From assembly GCF_958298935.1 (NCBI RefSeq), contig NC_084936.1, positions 5,587,501 to 5,651,500 of the forward strand: a DNA stretch of 64,000 bases. The letters run 5' to 3'. The notes beneath the pieces were generated by a model that did not search any database, was not told the DNA's origin, and worked only from the letters and a program-made list of their open reading frames with translations. The DNA is from Phragmites australis (taxonomy: Eukaryota > Streptophyta > Magnoliopsida > Poales > Poaceae). Shown here one piece after another: positions 35,111-47,166 of this stretch; position 1 is the first letter of the stretch, and each line of letters opens with the position of its first letter. Made by a program: the position numbers and the translations under genes.

Positions 35111-35204
35111 ACTGTTATTTAGCAGATCGACAATTGATCCATACCAGATTCAAAACTGTCACTGCAATTCAAAACAATATATATATATTTCACATATTAC
35201 AACC

Positions 35205-35400
35205 TTCACATAAACATCGCATATTACGCAAACATCACATAAAGCGTCGCATAAACATCGCATATTACACAAACATCCCATAAAGCGTCGCATAAACATC
35301 GCATATTACACAAACATCACATAAAGCGTCGCATAAACATCGCATATTACACAAACATCACATAAACCGTCGCATAAACATCACATATGCCACAAACAGC
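35205..35400. repeat. 41-bp tandem repeat inside CACTA
   Basis: Four to five units of about 41 bases, built from CATCGCATATTACACAAAC and ATCACATAAAGCGTCGCATA, are nearly identical. They sit between the left subterminal repeats and the 3' end of the Transposase_24-type gene. Confidence 0.85.
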
Positions 35401-35784
35401 GCATAAACTTGCGCAAGTGACACAAACATGACAAATTGTCGTGACAAGATAGCAAAACATAGTCCAAACAAAAAGAAAATGTAGCAGGCCATAATGGACT
35501 CAACACTTGATTACCACCTTAATCTGCATCAATTAAGGAGCAAAAACGCTAATTAAGAAGTATGCATTTGAAAGTAAACAGAAATGGTAAGTATGGATAT
35601 GGGGTTACAAAAGTAAGTTTTCAAAGTGAGGAGAACAAACCAAAGTGAGGTGGAGTACCAAAGTGCGAACCTCCAGCTCCAGGCGTACTCGATCCCTCTG
35701 ATGGATACTGCACAAAGTAGGTAGTTAGCACAACACTCTATGGTTGTAAGAATGGCAATAATGGTGATTACAAGGTTATAAACT

Positions 35785-37779
35785 AACTCACAGGAGTGTT
35801 TGGAGCCTGTGGAGCAAGTGAACGAGAAGGGGTTGGCATCGGTGGCGGAGTTTGGCCCATTGCAGCATAAAGGGGCGTCATCATCGCATACCACTGGGAT
35901 CGTTCTGCCGCCATCCTCTCCTCGAACGATCTCTCTAATTCGTGCCGGAGCCTCCTTTCTTCATCCAGCTGGGCCTACAGTGTGTCATCGCAATCTCATC
36001 ATCGTTCCAATGCAAAGCATGTAAAGATAGTGGAGGATGAATGAAACAGAACTAACCTGCATTTCGTTCATCGCAATCCGTGTAGGCTCTGGGCGAGGGC
36101 GTATACCCGGACCTGAGCTCGTGCTCTGAGCTCTAAGCTGAGAGAGAGAGAGGGAGTGGTGGCCGTATCGAGTGTGCCGTCGCCAATCCAGAACCGGCCA
36201 TGTTTCTTGCCTCCTCCCGCCCTCATAACCACTTCCCCATCAAGATCCTGCTTGCTCGGATCAAAGTCTGGGCCGTGGACCTCCTTTGCCATCGATGTGT
36301 ATCCATCCAGGCGAGCCTTGACGTTCTCGTTGGTGTACGCTGAGGCCGGGTCATTCGGGTCATAAGCAACCCCGTGCATCGCCTTTGACTTATGGGCCAA
36401 AGCATAAGCCTTGAACTGGGAGAGAGGCTGACCATCATTTTTTGCCGACTGCAACAGAAAAACAATAACATTCATAAAGGGGACACCCGCACAGAAATTA
36501 AGGAGAACTGAGCTTGGGAACAACAGATGCTATTGCATACCCATCTAGCCGCGAAACCAGTCAGGCTGAGGTTGCCTTGATGGTGTGGCGCGCCAGGCAT
36601 CAACAATCGCCTTTCCCGGCAAGCATTGTGACTCTCCTCCCACTCGGGAGCGCACCACTTGTCCACGATCACAAACCAGCACGGAAGGTCTCCGGCGCAC
36701 CACCCCGGAGGCACCTAAATAATCAAGTACATGATATATAAGAAGAAGAAATTAAGTGTTAGTAATCTAAGGAACAATAAGCTTTAATGTACTTTACCTT
36801 CAGGTACTGCTCCCGGGTCAGAGATATGATCCTAGCGTCTTTTTTTGTCACCTTCGCTCCAAGGTGTCCGCGTGAAATTTGATCACGGCCTGGACGCGCG
36901 CCTCATAGTGCATATCCTTAACAAGTTTCTTGGTAGCTTTGTCGATGACAGCAGCTGGCCTAGCCTCTAAGCCCGGCTCGCATCTAAAAAAATCCTGCAT
37001 ATAGACGCGACGGATCCAGTCATTAGTTAAATAATTTCCATGCGATTAGTATTGACTAATGTAGTGCGAACGAAACTTACCCACAGCTCGGCCTTCACCC
37101 GCTCGGCTCTATTGGGAAACACCCTTCCCTCCCGGTCATGGGCGTCCGGCGCGGCTGCATAGTGAGCCCATGTGTATGCTGGCTCGATTACTCCGCCCAA
37201 AGTAACCATGCCAGGGAACTTCTCCTTGATCAAAAGTCCAAGGATGCCGTTTACATGGCGTGAGTGGTCACCCTCTCCAACCCTCAGCCAGTTCCTGCAT
37301 AAGTGTAAAGGCAATTTATTAGTATGTGTTGAAATATTGAAGATACAAAGGCAAAAAAAATAATGAGAGTAGAGAGAGCCATTTACTTCTCTCCATCTGG
37401 TCGAATGAGCGGGCGTCTAGCCATTGGCACCGGTCGCCTCGGGAGGCTCGAAGGACCACGCAGCCACACACGAGAAGAAGTAGAGCTAGAGATACCCCCC
37501 TGGTCAACCTGCTCCTCCTCTACCTGCTCCTCCTCATCCCCAGACTGAGTCGCAGCCGTAGGTATAGGTGAGTCAGACTCAGACTCAGCCGCACCTAGAG
37601 GCGACTCAGTCTCCTCCTCAACAACAGGTATAGAAGCACCTCCTCCACCCCTACCTCCGCCTCTCGTCCTTCCTGGAGGTCTTCCCCCGGGGTCTCTTTC
37701 CGGACCCGTCACCTACATCCGTGGCTTTCCCCGTCGCCTTTTTGTATAGCGACGTTAACTTCCTCATACCGCCCACCAT
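35785..37779 (-). pseudogene. CACTA TNPA-like gene (Transposase_24 type)
   Basis: Read on the minus strand from the ATG at 37779 (MVGGMRKLTSLYKKATGKAT), exon-like blocks follow: an acidic/proline-arginine-rich part ending PMARRPLIRPDGEK (37383), NWLRVGEGDHSRHVNGILG to NRAERVKAELW (37300-37080), a lysine-rich block near 36900, PPGWCAGDLPCWFVIVDKW (36710-36650), QPLSQFKAYALAHKSKAMHG to GRFWIGDGTLDT (36440-36160), and a glutamine/methionine-rich coiled coil (36050-35810). GT/AG pairs are visible between several blocks. The frame changes inside the first block near 37690. TNPA-type proteins bind the subterminal repeats in the nucleus. It is probably non-functional, though some breaks may be introns. 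Confidence 0.75.
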
Positions 37780-37905
37780 GCTATGAGAACGAGTAAACCA
37801 ATTAGTACGGATGTTACAACTTGATGTAAATAAATGAAGCACACTAAAAAAACATGCTATGAGAAAGAATAAGTCATACAGTTATTACAAATAAACATAC
37901 AGTTA

Positions 37906-40900
37906 TTAGAAATAATCATCATCATCGGGATCAGCTGGATCATAAGTCTCATCATCACTATCACGCGTGTCGAAATAATCATCCTGATGCTCGGGAGGAG
38001 GAATGGCGTCATCACTGTCATTGTCTAAATGTAACCGCTCAAGTAATTCCAAGTCCCTTGTATTCTCAACCTCGTCTTCTTCGTCCTCGTCAACACCAGT
38101 TTCATTGTCTACTTCCATGCCCTAAGCTTCCGTCAAGTCGATCTCAAAATTCCCTACGAGCCCATCTTCTTGAAAGAATTCTCCATCATATGTGTTGGGG
38201 TCTATGTTGTAATCTTCATTGTTTGGGACTGGTAGTTTACCGTGTGGCGGTACCTTGTACACAACATCCCAACCCTTAAGACGCTCAACGGTTTTGCACG
38301 GGTACGAGAGATAATAAACTTGCGTGGCCTGTTGAGCCACAATATAGACATCGTCTCCTGGTAAGACGGTTGATTGTCGAATTTCGGCTAGCCCAAGATT
38401 AGGGGTCCGTCTCACTACTTCTGGATCGAACCAATGGCATTTGAATATGACGGGATTCAGAGGTTTGCTCCCATCAAAATTTAGTTCGTATATTTCTTCA
38501 ATTCTTCCGTAGTACTCAGCCCCATCTAAGCCTGGAGTAAAAACTCCGGTATTTGTTGTTCTACGATTGGGCCGACTCTGCTTGTGGCTTGCTGTGTGGA
38601 AGCGATATCCATTCACATCGTAAGCCTTAAATGACCTGACCCTATAGGCACAACCATCCGCAACTTGTCTCAAGTCGGCACTCATAGACTCGTCGGTTGT
38701 TCCCTACAAGTTTAAGCGGGATAGCTTGGTGTATTAGTCGCATGTAAGAAATGAAATCAAGTTAGAAATGAAATCAAGTTGGTGTAATAGCCAAGTTAGA
38801 AAGTACTTTCTGTTTGAACCAAGAAATGAAATCGGGCATGTCATTTCCCACACCATCTCTAAGAAGGGCCGAAGCTTCCTCGAGGGTAGGTTCCCTTGAT
38901 TCATACCAGAATTGCTCATTGAATTCCCTATAGCAATGAGAAGAAGCGGAGTTGGACACAAACTTGTGACTAGTTGAGAAATAATGTATTGAGCACTTAC
39001 TGCATGTACGGCTCCACTTCGGATAGGTTGGTCAAGACATACAACATAATAGTGCGCCACTCTTCATGTTGCAAGGTCTTGTTAGTCGCACCACTTGCAC
39101 TGCCAAGTTGCCCTCTAAAGATGCTAAGCTTTGATTCATCTTCGGGGTTTCCAACATTGTAACGAGGGGGTGGATTATGCACACTGGGAAGATTGTCAGC
39201 ATAGTATTTTATTGTGAAGTTTGACACCTCCTCCAGGATGTATGCCTCGGCTATGGATGCTTCAATTTTGCATTTATTTTTACATTTATTTCAAAGAATC
39301 TTTTGGAATCTCTCAATTGAGTAGCACCAACGGCCCTGCACGGCCCCCCTCATTCGTGCTTCATACGGGAGGTGCAAAATCATATGTTGCATCGGATTAA
39401 AGAAGCCGGGTGGAAAGATCTTCTCCAACTTGCAGAGCAACACAGGCGCCAGTCTTTCCATGTCTGCTACCACGGTATGAGATAACTCTTTGGCACAAAG
39501 CTGGCGGAAGAAATTGCTCAACTCCGCAAGCACTAGCCAAACATCCTCGGGGACATAGCCTCGAATCATCACCGGCAGTAGCCGCTCAAGCCATATGTGA
39601 TAGTCATGACTCTTGAGCCCGTTGATTCGTAAAGTAGCTAAATTCACTCCCCTCTTCAGATTCGCTGCATACCCATCAGGGAACATCAAGGTTTGGAACC
39701 ACTCAAGTACTTCCCTCCTTTGGGCCCTTGTAAGAACGAAATTGGCCTTTGGCTTCGTCCATGATTTCCCGCCTTTGGGAGGAGCCATGTCTAGCTGTGG
39801 TCTATTGCATAATCTCGTTTGATCGACTCTAGCCTTAACGTTATCCTTTGTCTTCTCAGGAATGTCCATGATTGTGCCAAAAATGGCCTCAGCGACATTC
39901 TTTTCAGTGTGCATTACATCAATGTTATGTGGAAGAAGGAGATCATCGAAGTAGGGGAGATTCCACAAGCATGGCTTGTGAGTCCAGGCGTGTTGCTCAC
40001 CATATCCCAGAAATCCATCTCCTTGGGCATTGGACTCGAGAGCGTCTAACTGAGCACGAACCGCGGCACCGGTCATCTTAGGTGGTGCTGAGCCTTCGGC
40101 AACTACATCTTTCATAAAGTTCTTCACGTCTTGTCTGAATGGATGGTCAAGAGGAAGGAATTGTCGATGCTTGTTGAAGGAAGAATATTTGCCACCCTTT
40201 GTCAACCAAATGAACATCAGAGCCGCCCTGCATACTAGGCATGGGAACTTCCCATGCACACACCAGCCACAGAATATCCCATACGCCGGTAGATCATGCA
40301 GGGAGTACTGGTACCAAACATGCATTTTGAAGTTTGTCTTTGTAGCTCGGTCATATGTCCAGACCCCATCCTCCCAAGCACGGACCAAATCATCCATCAG
40401 CGGCTCCATGTACACACTCATATTCTTCCCCAGGTATTCAGGCCCCGAAATTATCAGCGACAGGAATATGTTCTGTCGTTGAAAGATGACGCCGGGGGGG
40501 GGGGAGATTGAGGGGAATAACAAACATGGGCCAACAACTGTATGAGGCACAAGTCATACCATATGGATTGAACCCATCAGTTGCGAGCGCAATTCGTACA
40601 TTACAAGCCTCTAGAGCTTTTTCACGATGAATCAGATCGAACGTCTTCCATGCTTCACCATCCGATGGATGTACCAGCTTGTAGGATTGTATCGACGCCC
40701 ATCTTTGTGCCATGTCATCTGTTTAGCAGATTTCACAGTCATATACAGTCGTTGGATTCTCGGTACGAATGGAAGATACCGAAGGATCTTCACGGGGATT
40801 GCGAGCTGCCTCTTCTGACCATCACCAGAGTCTACCTCAAGATACCTAGAGGAATTGCACTTCACACAGTACTTTGCGTCCGCGTGTTCTTTCCTAAATA

Positions 40901-41546
40901 AGATGCATCCCTTTGGACAAGCATGTATCTGCTCATATGGCATCTTAAGTGCACGGAGGACTTTCTTCGACTCGTACATGCTCTTTGGCAGAATGTGACC
41001 TTCCGGGAGAAGGCTACCAACAACTGTCAGCATTGCATCGAAGGATTCTCGGCTGCAGCTAAACTGGGACTTGATAGCCATTAGGCGTCTGATGGCATCC
41101 AGTTGAGAAACCTTGCAATGCCCGTGAAGGGGTTGCTGCGCCGTAGACAACATATCATAAAAGGCCTTTGCGGTTGACTCCGGCACTTCCTCCATACGTG
41201 CTTCATTAAAATGTGCGTCATGGAAGTCATCTAGCATGTCTCCGACCCCGACATCATAGTCATTGGTGCGTTGACGCACCACCTCCTCTCTGGCACGTTC
41301 GGACTCACCATGGTAGGTCCACCGGGTATAGTGTGGCATAAACCCATTCTTACAAAGGTGTTGACCCATGACCTCCTTTGTTTGTTGACGCGTGTTTGCA
41401 CAAATACTGCATGGGCACCAAGTTTCACGAGGTCCCTTAGGCCTAGCAAATGCTAATTCCAAGAACGCATCGGTCTTCTGGATCCATTCATCGGTCAAAA
41501 AACTCTGACTAGAGCGGCCAGTGTACATCCACTCACGATCATCCAT
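37906..41546 (-). pseudogene. CACTA TNPD-type transposase (tnp2), decayed
   Basis: Minus-strand order: a transposase-associated N-terminal domain (MDDREWMYTGRSSQSFLTDE, CPCSICANTR), a Transposase_21/tnp2 core (CPKGCILFRKEHADAKYC, KFPCLVCRAALMFIWLTKGG, LPHNIDVMHTEKNVAEA), DUF4218 (MQHMILHLPYEARMRG), two short introns near 38998-38928 and 38800-38705, DUF4216 (YDVNGYRFHT, CHWFDPEVVRRTPNLGL, VYIVAQQATQVYYL) and an acidic C-terminus ending at 37906. Breaks: a frame change near 40,690, another at the G-run near 40,500, an in-frame stop at 39291 and a stop at about 38122. The active enzyme would cut and join CACTA ends. Confidence 0.88.
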
Positions 41547-42964
41547 CCTCTAACATATTGGGAAACATACACATATAATATTATTTATTCAGCAAGTAAT
41601 ATAAAAATCAAATATTTGTGTTTGGCCATAAGAGGGAATCGGCATGCATCAAACTATCTAATAGGTAAAGATAGGTCCTAATCCCACCTGACGATGTGTA
41701 GATTGGGCCGTTTCCATGCTCTACTCCGATCCGAGACATAATTTCGGCAGCACCTCCCCGCTGTTCTCCAAATACACGTCTCGGCAACAAAGCCAAGAGA
41801 ATGCGTATCCGGAGAACAACGGGGAGACGCTGCCGAAACTCTGTCTCGGATCGGAGTAGAGCATTGAAACGAACCCAATCTACACATCCTCGGGCTGTCC
41901 AAAAAACGTGGACAATTCAAAACAGTTACGGTTATAGATATGCAAGGACTTGCATATTTGTAACCATAACTCTTTCAAACGGGAGACGCATAGGTTACGC
42001 ACATGCACATCCTAAAGCCTAAATTAGCCAAAATTCAAAATTTCGACGGCACCTCCTTTGTAATAAATAGCAAAGTTGTGCCTTTAACAATTTAAGTTGC
42101 TCATATATTGAAACTAGCCAATTGTTACCTGTGCAATTGCACAACTCAACCCTAAAATCTCTATGAAGCAATAAAAACATCCAGCTAGCATTGTCATATA
42201 GCCTAAACACATTTCCAAAAGTACTTTTGCAAGGTTCAGATAGAGGTGATAGCATAGTTGACCAGTTCCTTCCCATTGAGTTGAACATTTACAATCTTTT
42301 CTATTTAAATTAGTAGGATTCATGCTTAAGATATATTTTTCTAACTAGGATTGACTGCCTCAAAAAATTAACTAGGATTGAATTTCAGAAAGAAAGAGCT
42401 GCTGCAGAAATTTATTATAAACACGCATGCCTTTCTAAAGGCGAGGAAAGATAATTTTATATTACGTCACCATATTTCAAGGAATATTCCTATCCACCTT
42501 AATTATTTAGTATAAACTAATCTCCAATGAGGGTTAAGCACTTAAGTTCCGTACTTGTATTGGACTTAATCATTTTGGTTTTGCTTATAAGCAACTCAAT
42601 TTCGTACTGAGTTATTTGGGACCAGAAAATTCGGGACATATTATATCCTGTTTGTTTTCTTGGGATTGAAATGGACTTTGCTGGCAATCTGTAAAGATGA
42701 CATAGACTTCTCCTTGGCTAAACTGCGTTCGATTGTCATGCTGGAAGAGTTGATTGATTTGATGCTATCTTGACATGCACTCAACCATATTAATTATAAA
42801 ATGCAAAACAACACATGAAGTATGTTTGAATTATGTCAATCGGAGCCTATCCAGTATGCAGTAATGGATAAGGTTTGAATTTTACATACAATTATATGAT
42901 AGTAGTGCTACCATTTGTCAATCGGAGCCTATCCAGTATGCAGTAATGGAGAAGACACTCGGTT
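41547..42964. other. CACTA 5' region upstream of the transposase gene
   Basis: No gene is seen. It holds the long hairpin described next and otherwise AT-rich sequence. A 38-base segment (ATTTGTCAATCGGAGCCTAT and on) repeats a segment near 42835, giving a short direct repeat. Confidence 0.45.
41693..41888. repeat. Long imperfect hairpin, about 80-bp arms
   Basis: Bases 41693-41774 (GATGTGTAGATTGGGCC on) pair with 41805-41888 (ending GAACCCAATCTACACATC) around a loop of about 30 bases. The inner arms include TACTCCGATCCGAGACA / TGTCTCGGATCGGAGTA. Pairing is high over the full arm. It lies just upstream of the transposase start on the minus strand. Confidence 0.85.
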
Positions 42965-43375
42965 GTACCTTGTTTCTGGCCGAGGTGCCGGCGGAGGGGC
43001 CGAGGTGCCGGCGGAGGGGCGGCGGGGGCGTTGTCGGCGGCGGCAGCGGCGGGCCGAGGCGGCGGCGGAGAGGGGGCGGCGGCGCAGGCGGTGCAGGGCC
43101 GCGGGCCGAGGCGGCGGCGGCCCGCAGGGGCGCGGTGGCAGCGGGCCGAGGCGGCGGAGGGGCGGCGGCGGGCCGAGGCGGCGCTGGCGGCGGAGGGGCG
43201 CGGCGGCGGATGGGCTCGGGGGCGCTGGCGGCGGAGGCAGGGCGGCGGCGCTGGCGGCGGGGGGGCGCGGGCCGAGGCGGCGGTGCTGGCGGCGGCGGCG
43301 GGCCGAGGCGGCGGCGGACGGGGGGCGGGGGCAGGCCGAGGCGGCGGTGGCAGGAGGGGAGTCACGCGCGGGACA
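42965..43375. repeat. GGC-rich minisatellite (GGCGGCGG / GGCCGAGGCGG)
   Basis: About 400 bases are made of irregular GGCGGC, GGGCCGAGGCGGCGG and GGGGCGGC units with almost no A or T. It is open in several frames on both strands, as expected of such composition, and is not counted as coding. It lies near the 5' end of the CACTA, on the promoter side of the transposase gene. Confidence 0.85.
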
Positions 43376-43423
43376 GTTTTCGATCTGTCCCCGCGCGCGG
43401 GGTGGGGAAACCCTATATTCGCT

Positions 43424-43556
43424 GTTTTGCCGAGTGTGGGATCTTTGCCGAGTGTCAAATCTAGAACACTCGGCAAACCAGTTGTTTGCCGAGTGTTAGA
43501 TCAAGGCACTCGGCAAACACGTGGTTTGCCGAGTGTAAAACAAAGACACTCGGCAA
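43424..43556. repeat. CACTA subterminal repeats, right side
   Basis: Seven copies of TTTGCCGAGTG or CACTCGGCAAA in alternating orientation, the counterpart of the left array, placing the transposase genes between the two sets. Confidence 0.9.
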
Positions 43557-43594
43557 ACACATGAATTTTTTTTTTGACTACATATTCACTAAAT

Positions 43595-44430
43595 GAATTA
43601 GAAATAGCAAACGGACCCAGAAAAATACCAAATTTTAACATCGAATATGCTATGTTGTATGTTTAGTGTAGAAAAAGTTTCAAGGTCAAACGACGATTCA
43701 AACGTCACTTCGGGTTCAAACCTAATCTATTCCCTCTCGAAACCACGATTCTTCCTCGGAGATGCTTCGATTTCTAAGCATCGTACGTGACAACTTTTGC
43801 GAAACCTTCTCAATTTTTTATCTCAGCTTCTACGTATCATATCATGCAACTATGGCAAGTCTCATGTTTTTCTGACTTCGTTTGCTTTTTTTAGAATTAA
43901 AAAACCAATAAGCTACATGTTGCTGGTCGAGTGTTGCCGCCCAGATGTTTCAAATTTCTTTTCATTTCTTAGGTATGACCTAAAAATAGACTCAACAACA
44001 TGAATATGATTTTTCTACCCATTTTTTTTCATTATTTCATGTACTTGCAGATCAAATTTGACTTATATCCATTAAAAGCCTAGAAATGCACTTAATGAAT
44101 TAAAAATAGCAAACGGACCCAGAAAAATGCCAAATTTTAACATCGAATATGCTATGTTGTATGTTGAGTGTAGAAAAAGTTTTAAGGTCAAACGACGATT
44201 CAAACGTCACTTCGGGTTCAAACCTGATCCGTTCCCTCTCCAAACCATGATTCTTCCTCGGAGATGTTTCGATTTCTAAGCATCATACGTGACAACTTTT
44301 GCGAAACCTTCTCAATTTTTTATCTCAGTCTCTACGTATCATATCATGACACTATGGCAAGTCTCATATTTTTCTACCCATTTTTGTTCGTTATTTTATG
44401 TACTTGCAGATCAAATTTGACTTATATCCA
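43595..44430 (+). repeat. Direct repeat of about 350 bp, 502-bp offset
   Basis: The block beginning AAATAGCAAACGGACCCAG at 43602 recurs at 44104. Homology continues through GTCAAACGACGATTCAAACG and CTTCCTCGGAGATG to the TATCATATCATG region. The spacer between the copies includes a second partial unit (GTACTTGCAGATCAAATTTG at about 44040 and 44400). Confidence 0.85.
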
Positions 44431-46150
44431 TCAAATAATTTCTTATGAAAAAGAGTTGTCCATAAAATTAGATTTCGATGAAACATAGCAAACATGTTAT
44501 CCATCCAAGAATCACCAAATGAAGTCGCTTTTTTGTTCCACCACTTCTCACTATGCTACCAGCTACCTCCTCTGATGCACTTAACGATGAACCAAGTAAA
44601 ACCCATAGAAGTGATCTTGCGTACTACTACTAGCATGGTGTGTGATGTGTTACAAGAACAGAGCTGTGTATCAAGTCAATGGCCAATCACTGTGTGCTTC
44701 CTCGATCGCACACACCAGGGAGCTCAGCTGAAGCGTCGTCGATCTCCAAACCAACTGGAGCAGTAAGAGATGTTGCTTCTGTAATGCAAATGAAACAATA
44801 TAGCATCTTACTTTTTATTGTCATTTGTAAAAATTATTTGGATATAACGTTCGGGTAACCCAACCTCCACGTAATGTTTCAAACATGTATAGAACAAGGC
44901 TAGATAGAATAGGTTTAGGAATGAAAAACAAATTTTGATGGGAATAGGTGCGTTATGCTGGTTCAGTCGAAATTACAGTTTTGATAAAGTAAAGATTCAC
45001 AATTACATAAGTCATCTTTAGTAGTATTTATTGGATAAGGTTAACCTTATTAGAGAAGGAGGAGGTACGGTACATTATCTTTAGTAGTATTTGTTGGATA
45101 AGGTTAACCTTATTAGAGAAGGAGGTACGGTACATTATGCAAGGAGACCACTATAATGATTACAATTATGTTAAACAGTGGTGGTCTTTTTTTCTCTCTT
45201 ATATCATGTGTGTTGGGTGGTTATGTTGTAGACGGAGTCTACACTATAATGTTTTTCTATTGTAATAAGTGAGAAAGTAATTTATATAGTAGATAGAGTC
45301 TACATTGTAATAAAAAGTTGTAATAATGATCGGTCGGATATATTGTGAGATGTAGAGGTTGGAATGTTTTTCAAATTATTAAATTACCTTAAAAAAACTA
45401 GAGAAGTATCCTGAAGTAAAGTACTAGCTAGATACTGTCGAATTGAACTACAGAGAGCTGTGTGTATATATATACACACACACGCGCACACACCGTGACG
45501 TGCATTCATAAAATATTGTGATAATTTACCCTGAAAGAAGAATTCTTTATATTGAACTTTGAGCAGATAACTCTCTTGGATGGGTATATGTCCCCTGAAA
45601 ATAAGCCAAGTGTTGGACATTTGCTAATTCATTAGAAATCCTACTTAGAAGTTTAAAAAATAGCACGTCTTGAGTAACACATAACTTTGAGCAGATAACC
45701 CTACTTAGAATATTCTGATGATTTATTCTAAAAGAAATTATCTATCTTATTAGTCACAACGTTGAGAGTAACGCAGAAATTTTACAAAACATACTCCATA
45801 GGAAGTGAAATATACCTCCTCTGATCCAATCTATAAGTCGTTTAGCACATCGACACACTTTTACTAATAGTTTTGATGATAATATGATATTTAGAGTAGA
45901 AAAGGTATATATTACAAAAATATATTTCACAACGGATCTAGTGATCTTAATTTTACCTTGTCAATATGTGAAATTGTCCATACAGTGATGCTCAAAGTTA
46001 AAAATATTTTACAAACACAAATCCTAAAATTCCTTTATTTTCGGACGGAGGGGTACTCCTATTTTTTAATCTATGGCGCGTTTGTATTTACCTATGACAA
46101 TAGACAAGTTAGGACCATGCGTTCATAGCCAGATTCAGCAGACCTATAGT

Positions 46151-46304
46151 CAGGAGCGAAACCAGCCATGGGCTAAGTCTCAGGCTGTCCCATTTAATTT
46201 AAATTGGGTTTAAAAATTCTATTATTTACAAGGTAAATATAATAAAAATGTAGATTCAAATCCCGGACTAAAAACCACCTCCCTGGAGCCTAGTTTCGCC
46301 CCTG
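46151..46304. mobile_element. hAT-type MITE in copy 1
   Basis: CAGGAGCGAAACCAGCC to CTAGTTTCGCCCCTG. The inverted termini have decayed on the left. The right target octamer CCTGTAGC (46305-46312) corresponds to CCTATAGT on the left. It is the same insertion as in copies 2 and 3, hence older than the segmental duplication. Confidence 0.85.
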
Positions 46305-46556
46305 CCTGTAGCTGTTACTGGATAGCTAGCTCTCTGCATCCATTGCATCAGCACTGGACACTAACATCGCAAATTACACATTCGCCCCTGGTATCCTGGA
46401 AACCGTTGTCTCCGGCCACTGGTTTTCCGAACAAATTAGAATATAATCCCACATAAGTTTCCGGGATGCATGCTTTATCCACTTCTCAACGTCTTGTTTC
46501 CGGGCTGCATGCATTGATCTTATGGCTTGGATGAGTGTGCAAATGGACCTGCAGGA

Positions 46557-47166
46557 TAGGGATGGAAACGGATCGGATATGCATGGAATCGAATTCGGAT
46601 AGTACGATTTACCATATTTTAATCCGAATACAAATACGGATCCGGATATCTTCGAATACGAATACGAATCGGATAGTTCGAATACGAATCCGCATTCGGA
46701 TATCTACTCGATTTTCGAAATTCAGGTTGGAAATTTAAATTTTTGAAAAAATTTGTCTGAAATTTGATAAAATTCAAATGAAATTTGTTCTACTTTGATT
46801 GGGCCGGAATTTTACAAATTTTGTTCAAAATTCATGTTGGAAATTTAAATTTTTGATCAAATTTAACTGAAATTTGATGAAATTTGACTGAAATTGTTCC
46901 AATTTGATTGGGTTGGAATTTCGTTCATATCTGAAATTTCTAAAACTTTAGCAAAATTTGGTTCCCTGGTTGGCGGATACGGATACAAATCGGATATATC
47001 TCGAATTCGGATATCCACATTTGAATCCGAATCTCGAAAACGAATTCGGATATATCCATTTTAGTATCCATTTCAGAAACGAATACGGATACGGATATCC
47101 ATATTCGCATTTTAACGGATACGGAATCGGATAATTCGGATTTCCTGCCATCCATTTCCACCCCTA
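46557..47166. mobile_element. Ac/Ds-like hAT non-autonomous element
   Basis: It is 610 bp. The ends TAGGGATGGAAACGGAT and (reverse complement of the right) TAGGGGTGGAAATGGAT resemble Ac/Ds termini. The octamer CTGCAGGA is perfectly duplicated (46549-46556 and 47167-47174), and copies 2 and 3 show the single uninterrupted CTGCAGGA. The interior is built of ATCGGATA / CGAATACGA and AAATTTGA... motifs. No transposase is present. Confidence 0.96.

Larger units (their letters stand above)
34542..44612 (-). mobile_element. Large CACTA (En/Spm) transposon, right end not visible
   Basis: The left terminus CACTACCGGATTTCGAG at 34542 follows ATC, and copy C of the flanking element (49700-49740) shows the uninterrupted site. 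Dense TTTGCCGAGTG/CACTCGGCAAA subterminal repeats occupy 34560-35110 and recur at 43424-43556. Between them, on the minus strand, are the two classical CACTA genes. No CCGGTAGTG end with a matching ATC is found before 44613, where an unrelated duplicated segment begins. The right limit given is therefore the limit of unexplained sequence. Confidence 0.85.

Noticed and set aside
35205..35400. A CRISPR-like array
   Set aside because: The 41-base units are direct tandem copies without unique spacers, inside a plant CACTA element.
42892..43564. Four overlapping long frames (170-194 codons) on both strands
   Set aside because: They come from the GGC-rich minisatellite and translate to poly-G/R/A or poly-P/A. 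No stop codons are expected in such composition.
44494..44766. An open frame shared with 53874-54128 (VILRTTTSMVCDVLQEQ...)
   Set aside because: It lies in the 3' flank of the wound-induced genes and has no start in common. Its conservation simply reflects the segmental repeat.
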